This document shows positions 16,019 through 20,590 of a stretch of DNA of 20,590 nucleotides, in pieces. Location: contig CAKQNS010000011.1 of the NCBI GenBank assembly GCA_934255455.1, positions 1 through 20,590 of the forward strand, in the 5' to 3' direction. The translations under genes were made by a program, and so were the position numbers. Position 1 is the first letter of the stretch. The number at the start of each line of letters is the position of its first letter. Source of the stretch: an uncultured Alphaproteobacteria bacterium. Its GTDB lineage: Bacteria; Pseudomonadota; Alphaproteobacteria; Rs-D84. The notes below the pieces were generated by a model. It did not search any database. It had not been told where the DNA came from and saw only the letters and a list, made by a program, of their open reading frames with translations.

Positions 16019-16378
16019 ATGAAAAAAATATCTATATTGGTTATTGTTGGCATGTTGGCATCCCCAGCGTTTGCCGGGTTTATTGCTGATGCACCTGTGA
16101 TACCCCAGAATGCTGATACGATTGTCAGTGTTGCACAGGCAAAAAAAATGCGCGATGACGCCCCGGTCGTTATCCAGGGCAATATTATCCAGCGCATGGG
16201 TGATGAAAAATATTTGTTCAGTGACGGAACAGATTCTGTGATTATTGAAATTGATGACGAAAATTGGGGCGGCGTTGATGTTCGTGCAACCGACACTGTC
16301 AAATTGTATGGCGAGGTTGATTCAGGCCTGTTCAAAACCGAAATCGATGTTGACAGAATAGAAAAAATTGAGAAATAA
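16019..16378 (+). CDS. ygiW: YgiW/YdeI (BOF) family periplasmic OB-fold protein
   Basis: 119 residues. The signal peptide is 1-19 (cleavage after AFA, before GF). The mature part follows the bacterial OB-fold (BOF, DUF388) pattern: TIVSVAQAKKMRDDAPVVIQ, GNIIQRMGDEKYLFSDGTDS, VIIEIDDENWGG, then VKLYGEVDSG and EIDVDRIEKI. Members are small periplasmic proteins tied to stress tolerance in enterobacteria (YgiW, YdeI); the ligand is not established and no enzyme activity is expected. The ATG at 16019 is chosen for the signal peptide and the AAAGGA site; a frame extension 15 codons upstream is an artefact of the A-rich leader. It is a single-gene unit ended by its own hairpin. Confidence 0.9.
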   Translation: MKKISILVIVGMLASPAFAGFIADAPVIPQNADTIVSVAQAKKMRDDAPVVIQGNIIQRMGDEKYLFSDGTDSVIIEIDDENWGGVDVRATDTVKLYGEVDSGLFKTEIDVDRIEKIEK

Positions 16379-16402
16379 AAATGCGCCGGTGGCGCATTTT
16401 TT
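16379..16402 (+). terminator. Terminator of the YgiW-like gene
   Basis: ATGCGCC/GGCGCAT stem (16381-16387 with 16391-16397), loop GGT, followed by T6. The stem and flanks equal those of the polA terminator; only the loop differs (AAC there). Confidence 0.85.
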
Positions 16403-16524
16403 ATAAAGTTCAAAGTTCAAATAGTGTTGCGTGCAATGTGGCAAAGGGATTGCATTTGTTCTTGCCAACTTGCATGACGAACCGACGGTTCTCGTCCGAC
16501 CCAGAAGAACGACACAATGTTAAA
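16403..16524. other. Intergenic stretch between two terminators
   Basis: About 120 nt with no convincing gene. It holds a tandem AAAGTTC pair (16406-16419) and an imperfect inverted repeat, GACGAACCG (16476-16484) with CGGTTCTCGTC (16486-16496). The latter half resembles a tRNA T-arm read on the + strand. A 35-codon minus-strand frame (16410-16517) lacks a ribosome-binding site and is probably chance. Confidence 0.4.
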
Positions 16525-16525
16525 T

Positions 16526-16556
16526 AAAAAAACACCCAAACGGGTGTTCTTTTATT
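16526..16556 (-). terminator. Terminator of the rpmB/tRNA-Leu transcript
   Basis: AACACCC/GGGTGTT stem (16531-16537 with 16542-16548), 4-nt loop, and a T-rich tract on the minus strand. It begins about 13 nt after the tRNA 3' end. Confidence 0.82.
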
Positions 16557-16561
16557 TAATC

Positions 16562-16646
16562 TGGTGGCCCTGGTCGGACTCGAACCGACACTCCTTGCAG
16601 AACTTGATTTTGAGTCAAGCGCGTCTACCAATTCCGCCACGGGGCC
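16562..16646 (-). tRNA. tRNA-Leu (anticodon CAA)
   Basis: An 85-nt class II tRNA with encoded CCA. The acceptor GGCCCCG pairs with CAGGGCC, apart from a C6-A67 mismatch. Anticodon stem CTTGA/TCAAG, loop CTCAAAA (CAA); a long variable arm; T-arm GTCGG/CCGAC with loop TTCGAGT. The discriminator A fits leucine. It lies only 12 nt after the rpmB stop with no promoter between, so it is probably cut from the rpmB transcript. A 76-codon minus-strand frame across it is the usual spurious tRNA shadow. Confidence 0.97.
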
Positions 16647-16658
16647 AAAACCGTGCGA

Positions 16659-17033
16659 TTATTTCGCGACCGCTTTCTTGGCTTCTACTTTTTTAACCAA
16701 GCGAGCACTGCGCACAGGTTTATGAGCCGGCTTTTTCGCAGGTGCGGCGGCCTTGCCCTGTTTCTTTTCAATCGCTTTCTTAATCGCGGCCATATCGTCG
16801 GTCAAACGCGACACAGGTTTCGCCATTACATACGCGTCCAGACCGCCGTGTTTGGTCAGCGTACGCAGACCGGCCGTCGAAACACGCAACGAGAAATCAC
16901 GATTCAAAATATCGCTGTGAAACTTTAATTTTTGCAGGTTTGGCAAGAATGTGCGTTTTGTATGACGCATAGAGTGGGAAACATTCATCCCAACTTCAGT
17001 TTTCTTACCTGTAACTTTACATACACGTGGCAT
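16659..17033 (-). CDS. rpmB: 50S ribosomal protein bL28 with C-terminal extension
   Basis: 124 residues. The core MPRVCKVTGKK, VGMNVSHSMRHTKRTFLPNL, then LRVSTAGLRTLTKHGGLDAY is clear bL28, a 50S protein located near the E site. Alphaproteobacterial bL28 is usually about 90-100 residues; here an Ala/Lys/Pro-rich basic tail (about 93-124) is added, likely disordered and rRNA-binding. The start ATG has AAAGGA about 8 nt upstream and a near-consensus promoter further up. It is co-transcribed with tRNA-Leu, 12 nt downstream. Confidence 0.96.
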   Translation of the reverse strand: MPRVCKVTGKKTEVGMNVSHSMRHTKRTFLPNLQKLKFHSDILNRDFSLRVSTAGLRTLTKHGGLDAYVMAKPVSRLTDDMAAIKKAIEKKQGKAAAPAKKPAHKPVRSARLVKKVEAKKAVAK

Positions 17034-17061
17034 ATCAATAATCCTTTAATAACTGGGGCAT

Positions 17062-17090
17062 AATTTATACTAAATTTCCAGAAATGTCAA
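17062..17090 (-). promoter_or_regulatory. Promoter of rpmB/tRNA-Leu
   Basis: On the minus strand, perfect TTGACA (17085-17090), a 17-nt spacer and TAAATT (17062-17067). TATAAA at 15 nt spacing overlaps it. The layout parallels the tRNA-Ala promoter. Confidence 0.6.
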
Positions 17091-17098
17091 GTAATGTT

Positions 17099-17301
17099 TT
17101 ACTTTTTTGTTTGTGCATTACCGTATTCCACCGCGACATTGCGCCGTTCCACGGTTCCGCCGCCAGACCGCGATTTTTTTCTTTGTTCAATATCTGTATT
17201 GGAAAATTCAGTAATACTTGGTAATTCCTTGTGTTCACGCCCAGAATAATATAAAAAAATTAGTGCGCAATATATTCCTGTGCCTTGAAAATGCGACGCA
17301 T
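17099..17301 (-). pseudogene. Possible frameshifted small membrane-protein gene
   Basis: On the minus strand a short frame from ATG 17301 (MRRIFKAQEYIAH) stops at TAA 17260-17262. A second frame, open from about 17306, reads ALIFLYYSGREHKELPS and continues hydrophilic, with IEQRKKSRSGGG and VEYGNAQTKK, to TAA at 17099-17101. It has no normal start codon of its own. Joining the two with one frame change near 17263 gives about 66 residues: a basic N-terminus, one short hydrophobic segment and a polar tail, a credible small membrane protein. No ribosome-binding site precedes the ATG, which also lies within the clpB promoter area. It may be a pseudogene, a sequence error or chance. This is the only gene-like content of the 317-nt gap between rpmB and clpB. 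Confidence 0.33.
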
Positions 17302-17312
17302 GATATTATATA
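17284..17312 (+). promoter_or_regulatory. Candidate clpB promoter with heat-shock-like -35
   Basis: CTTGAAA (17284-17290) is the -35 sequence typical of RpoH promoters and also 5 of 6 for sigma-70 TTGACA. TATATA (17307-17312) follows at 16 nt. No clear CCCAT-type -10 is visible, so heat-shock control is possible but unproven. No CIRCE inverted repeat was seen. Confidence 0.5.
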
Positions 17313-17350
17313 TTCATCAACGAAAAAACATAATCAGGAGGATTTACAAT

Positions 17351-19408
17351 ATGAATCCAGAAGAAATGCAAGAAACGCCGCAACAGGCGATAGAAAAATA
17401 TACGACAGATTTTACAAAACTGGCGTCCGACGGCAAATTGGACCCGGTTATTGGTCGTGACGAAGAAATTCGCCGCACAATCCAGGTATTGTCGCGTCGT
17501 ACCAAAAATAACCCGGTGCTGATTGGTAATCCGGGCGTTGGTAAAACCGCAATTGTCGAGGGGCTGGCCGAACGAATCGTTTCGGGCGATGTGCCAGAGA
17601 ATTTGTTAAAGAAAAAACTGTTATCACTGGATATGGGTGCGCTGATGGCGGGCGCAATGTTCCGTGGCCAGTTCGAGGCGCGTTTCAAGGCAATATTAAA
17701 AGCGGTCAAGGACGCCGATGGCGGAATTATTCTGTTTATTGACGAATTGCACACGTTGGTCGGCGCCGGCAAAGGCGAAGGCAGCATGGACGCCGGCAAT
17801 TTGTTAAAGCCTATGTTGGCGCGTGGCGAACTGCACTGTTTGGGCGCAACGACACTGGACGAATATCGTCAATATATTGAAAAAGACCCTGCCCTGGCGC
17901 GTCGTTTTCAACCTGTCTATGTGGACGAGCCGACCGTTGATGACACGATTTCAATTCTGCGCGGTCTGAAAGAAAAATACGAAGGCCACCATGGTGTGCG
18001 TATTTCTGATTCTGCGTTGGTGTCGGCGGTAAAATTATCGAATCGGTACATCACCGACCGGTTTCTGCCGGACAAGGCAATCGATTTGATTGACGAGGCC
18101 GCCGCCCGCGTTCGTATTGAAATTGCATCCAAGCCCGAAAAATTGGACGAGGTTGATCGTCACTTGATGCAATTGAAAATAGAACAACAAGCATTAAAGA
18201 AAGAAAAAGATGCCGATTCCAAAAAGCGTTTGGGCGAATTGGATAAACTGATTGCCGAATTGCAAAACGAATCGGATAAAATGACCGCCGATTGGCGCGC
18301 CGAACAGGGAAAAATGCGAGCACTGTCCGACGCAATGGCCGCACTGGACGCCGCCAAGGCCGAGGTTGCAACCGCCATGCGCAATGGTGATTATGAAAAG
18401 GCGTCTGCCCTGCAATATGGCAAGGTTCCAGAACTGGAAGAACAAATCCGCAAGCTGAACGCCGATGCACGCGAGTATAAAACGGTTTTACCGGAACATA
18501 TTGCCGCGGTTGTCAGCAAATGGACCGGCGTACCGGCGGACAAATTGACAATGGAAGAGCAATCAAAATTGTTAAATATCGAGGACGAATTGCGTCGCCG
18601 CGTTGTGGGCCAGGATCACGCATTGACGGTTGTCGCGCGTGCAATCCGCCGCAGTCGTGCGGGTCTGTCCGACCCGCATCGTCCCGCGGGCAGTTTTATG
18701 TTCCTGGGGCCGACCGGCGTTGGTAAAACCGAGGTTGCCAAAGCCCTGGCCGAATATCTGTTTAACGACGACACGGCCATGACCCGAATTGATATGAGTG
18801 AATATATGGAACCGCATTCGGTATCGCGCCTGATTGGCAGTCCTCCGGGATATGTCGGATATGAACAAGGCGGTGTTTTGACCGAATCGGTACGTCGTCG
18901 CCCATACCAGGTGTTGCTGTTCGACGAAATCGAAAAGGCAAATCCCGATGTGTTTAATGTGTTTCTGCAAATCTTGGACGATGGTCGTTTGACTGATGGC
19001 CAGGGTCATGTGGTGAACTTTACAAACACAATCATTATTATGACCAGCAACCTGCCGTCTATGGATGCGGTAAAACGCCAATTCCGTCCAGAATTCATCA
19101 ACCGTATTGATGAAATCGTGTTCTTTAACCCATTGGGCAAAGATGTAATGGCGGGCATTGTGAAAATTCAGTTGCGCAACCTGGAACGCCGTCTGGCCGA
19201 CCGCCGCATTACATTGGATGTGTCGGACGCCGCAATTAAATGGTTGGGCGACAACGGATATGACGAGGCATTCGGTGCCCGCCCGTTAAAGCGCCTGATA
19301 ACATCGGCGGTCGAAGATAAAATCGCAGACCTGATTTTGTCTGGCACCGTTGGCGAAGGCAGCACAGTCTATGTTGATGTCCACGGCAAAGAATTGACCG
19401 TAAAATAA
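17351..19408 (+). CDS. clpB: ClpB disaggregase lacking the N-terminal domain
   Basis: 685 residues; full-length ClpB is about 860. It is an AAA+ hexameric disaggregase that threads aggregated proteins with DnaK. The ATG at 17351 has a perfect AGGAGG site, and the protein starts almost at NBD1 (TKLASDGKLDPVIGRDEEIRR), so the roughly 145-residue Clp_N domain is absent; no such domain is encoded upstream. NBD1: Walker A GNPGVGKT (59-66), pore loop MFRGQF (F104 for the usual Tyr), Walker B ILFIDE (127-132). A ClpB-type coiled-coil middle domain (about 258-375) separates it from ClpA. NBD2: Walker A GPTGVGKT (453-460), pore loop GSPPGYVGYEQGG, Walker B VLLFDE (521-526). Between TSNL (565-568) and FRPEFINRID (578-587), about 18 residues usual in ClpB are missing. 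Identity is certain. Confidence 0.96.
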   Translation: MNPEEMQETPQQAIEKYTTDFTKLASDGKLDPVIGRDEEIRRTIQVLSRRTKNNPVLIGNPGVGKTAIVEGLAERIVSGDVPENLLKKKLLSLDMGALMAGAMFRGQFEARFKAILKAVKDADGGIILFIDELHTLVGAGKGEGSMDAGNLLKPMLARGELHCLGATTLDEYRQYIEKDPALARRFQPVYVDEPTVDDTISILRGLKEKYEGHHGVRISDSALVSAVKLSNRYITDRFLPDKAIDLIDEAAARVRIEIASKPEKLDEVDRHLMQLKIEQQALKKEKDADSKKRLGELDKLIAELQNESDKMTADWRAEQGKMRALSDAMAALDAAKAEVATAMRNGDYEKASALQYGKVPELEEQIRKLNADAREYKTVLPEHIAAVVSKWTGVPADKLTMEEQSKLLNIEDELRRRVVGQDHALTVVARAIRRSRAGLSDPHRPAGSFMFLGPTGVGKTEVAKALAEYLFNDDTAMTRIDMSEYMEPHSVSRLIGSPPGYVGYEQGGVLTESVRRRPYQVLLFDEIEKANPDVFNVFLQILDDGRLTDGQGHVVNFTNTIIIMTSNLPSMDAVKRQFRPEFINRIDEIVFFNPLGKDVMAGIVKIQLRNLERRLADRRITLDVSDAAIKWLGDNGYDEAFGARPLKRLITSAVEDKIADLILSGTVGEGSTVYVDVHGKELTVK

Positions 19409-19433
19409 AAAATGCCCCCCCGGGGCATTTTTT
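19409..19433. terminator. Bidirectional terminator after clpB
   Basis: ATGCCCC/GGGGCAT stem (19412-19418 with 19422-19428), loop CCC, A-run before and T6 after. It follows the clpB TAA directly and can also serve the convergent minus-strand gene. Confidence 0.85.
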
Positions 19434-19449
19434 AATTCCCCTCCACCGG

Positions 19450-19489
19450 GGGCCACGTGGCGGACGAGGTCGGGGTGCCGATTTGGCAC
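19450..19489 (-). other. GC-rich palindromic segment 3' of the cysteine-rich gene
   Basis: Contains a perfect 10-bp palindrome, GCCACGTGGC (19452-19461), and a hairpin GTGCC/GGCAC with 5-nt loop (19475-19489) touching the TAG stop. Neither is followed by a T-tract, so they are not typical terminators; they may protect the mRNA 3' end. Confidence 0.4.
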
Positions 19490-20590
19490 TAGAATTCATA
19501 GTCCACAGCGGTGGCAACATTGTCCCGGTATGCCGATTGTTGCAACGAATTCTCTGGTTTTCCCTTGGCCGGGACGCTGCTGGTTTTGCCCTTGCCGCCC
19601 AATTTACCCAATTTATCAATCAGCCGGAACTTGCTTTTACCGGCCGCATCAGAATCATATTCCGCTGGGTCAATATTGCACGAAACCAAAACCTTCTTGT
19701 CTGATTCTTTTAATTTGGTTGGCGGGTTGCGAAAGAAATCCAGACAACGTTTGAATCGCGTATCGGTCGGGCACGCATAGCACGAATCAAACATATCGCG
19801 CGAGTATTGTTTCGCCGCCGATTTACTGACACACTTGCCACTTTTTGGTGATAAATATTCGGTGCTTTTGCATTCTGTCGTCTCGGGCTCTGATTCATGT
19901 TCCGTTTCTTCAGATGCAGATTCCTCTTCCTGGGGTTTATCCTTGCATGCCTTGGTGCCACTGTCCCAAACTTGGCCTGACGAACATGTTTCTTCTTTGG
20001 GTGCCTCGCACCGCGTACCATTCCATTTTTGCCCGCCGGTACACACAACACACACTTTGTTAGTGTCCACACCGCGGTCGGTACCGCTGCATGCTATACA
20101 CGTGTTGGATGTAGTGCTTTGAAATCCCTGGCCACTGGGACATAATGTCGCACAATCGTTATTGCGCAGTATTTTGCCACTGGGACACTTATCTGGCACC
20201 GTGCACGGTGTGCCTGTGTCTGCATCATCACAGATATCATGGGTTATTTTATAGGTACAGGTTCCACCGCCAGAACCAACCTCAATCGTTTTATCATAGT
20301 ATGTTTTTTGCTGGGGTCCCTTTATCCATTTTCCCTGCACGGATGTACTGCCGTGGCAGCATATGTATGTCACGCCATCTAATGTCAATGATTTCCCATG
20401 GTAATAGTCGTGTTTTTTCATACTTTTTGTTCGCACTAGTCCACGACAGGAATCCGCTGTTTGTTTTCCACAGTTCCAATAATGTACATTACTGGCCCCT
20501 GAACCATCCTTTGTTCGAAAACATTCATCTTTGTATCCTGTTGTTATGGCCATTGCGGTGTTGGCGGTCAAAACGGCACAAATTACAACC
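19489..20590 (-). CDS. Cysteine-rich secreted protein, 5' end beyond window
   Basis: 366 residues are visible. The frame stays open to the right edge, and the residues before an in-frame TTG at 20571 (VVIVCAVLTANTAMA) form the end of a signal peptide with cleavage after AMA, so that TTG is not the start. 24 Cys follow the signal region. A central block (about residues 130-220) has short Cys modules: CPSGKILRNNDC, CPSGQGF...TC, CTGGQKWNGTRC and CSSGQVWDSGTKAC, resembling disulphide-knotted extracellular repeats. An acidic Glu/Ser linker (PQEEESASEETE) comes next, then another Cys cluster and a basic Gly/Lys-rich tail ending VDYEF. No family is recognised and there is no membrane anchor near the C-terminus. 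It is likely periplasmic or surface-exposed and disulphide-bonded. Confidence 0.8.
   Translation of the reverse strand, partial: VVICAVLTANTAMAITTGYKDECFRTKDGSGASNVHYWNCGKQTADSCRGLVRTKSMKKHDYYHGKSLTLDGVTYICCHGSTSVQGKWIKGPQQKTYYDKTIEVGSGGGTCTYKITHDICDDADTGTPCTVPDKCPSGKILRNNDCATLCPSGQGFQSTTSNTCIACSGTDRGVDTNKVCVVCTGGQKWNGTRCEAPKEETCSSGQVWDSGTKACKDKPQEEESASEETEHESEPETTECKSTEYLSPKSGKCVSKSAAKQYSRDMFDSCYACPTDTRFKRCLDFFRNPPTKLKESDKKVLVSCNIDPAEYDSDAAGKSKFRLIDKLGKLGGKGKTSSVPAKGKPENSLQQSAYRDNVATAVDYEF

Noticed and set aside
15745..16089. 114-codon + strand frame before and into the YgiW-like gene
   Set aside because: It overlaps the YgiW start in another frame, its C-terminal part only reads the A-rich leader, and its first part lies opposite the more coding-like minus-strand remnant.
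16410..16640. 76-codon minus-strand frame starting MAELVDALDSKSS
   Set aside because: It reads across tRNA-Leu; this is the well-known spurious translation of a tRNA-Leu gene, and its 3' part also spans the tRNA terminator.
17285..17350. Upstream ATG giving ClpB 22 more residues
   Set aside because: It lies within the predicted promoter, has no ribosome-binding site, and the added residues do not resemble the Clp_N domain.
1..20590. CRISPR arrays, IS elements, toxin-antitoxin or defence islands
   Set aside because: I looked for spaced direct repeats, transposase-like frames and nuclease/antitoxin pairs and saw none; the genes are mostly housekeeping and envelope types.

Overview
The window reads like an ordinary housekeeping segment of a compact proteobacterial chromosome, most likely an alphaproteobacterium. 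The lineage call is an inference. It rests on the bL28 and bS21 sequences, encoded CCA ends on both tRNAs, an ornithine-lipid type acyltransferase pair and very short spacers. I saw no phage, IS element, CRISPR array, restriction system or recognisable defence system. Both ends are cut: polA lacks its 5' end at the left edge, and a cysteine-rich secreted protein gene lacks its 5' end at the right edge.

Layout. 1-2526 (+) is polA, converging on a DUF805 membrane protein (minus) over a shared terminator. An orphan small gene follows (minus, about 3126-3410). A long minus-strand envelope cluster then reads from right to left: outer-membrane barrel protein (9411), lytic transglycosylase mltB, OlsB-like N-acyltransferase, PlsC/OlsA-like O-acyltransferase, and an archaeal/eukaryote-type prolyl-tRNA synthetase, ended by a strong terminator at about 3451-3474. 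Divergent from it, hemW overlaps a membrane-anchored M13 metallopeptidase by an ATGA junction (+). Next come rpsU and tRNA-Ala(UGC) (minus). Head to head with these is an MsbA-like ABC exporter (+), followed 2 nt later by an unknown basic protein with internal repeats. A broken small gene (minus) and a YgiW-type periplasmic OB-fold gene (+) follow. The segment closes with rpmB and tRNA-Leu(CAA) on one minus-strand transcript, a ClpB lacking its N-terminal domain (+), and the cysteine-rich secreted protein (minus).

Functional themes. The minus-strand cluster combines outer-membrane protein, peptidoglycan turnover and membrane-lipid acylation genes, and the ABC exporter and secreted proteins add to this envelope emphasis. 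Convergent pairs usually share one bidirectional hairpin whose T-tract contains or touches the opposite stop codon. That pattern helped expose a frameshifted small gene at 15734-15926. Two + strand genes (hemW and the ABC exporter) have promoter -10 boxes only 7-9 nt before their ATG and no Shine-Dalgarno sequence, which predicts leaderless or nearly leaderless mRNAs.

No wholly new system is evident. The observations most worth following are the Glu-to-Gln change in the Pol I steric-gate motif, the N-domain-less ClpB with an additional gap in its second ATPase domain, the archaeal-type ProRS, the unknown repeat protein coupled to the exporter, two small broken genes and the cysteine-rich surface protein.
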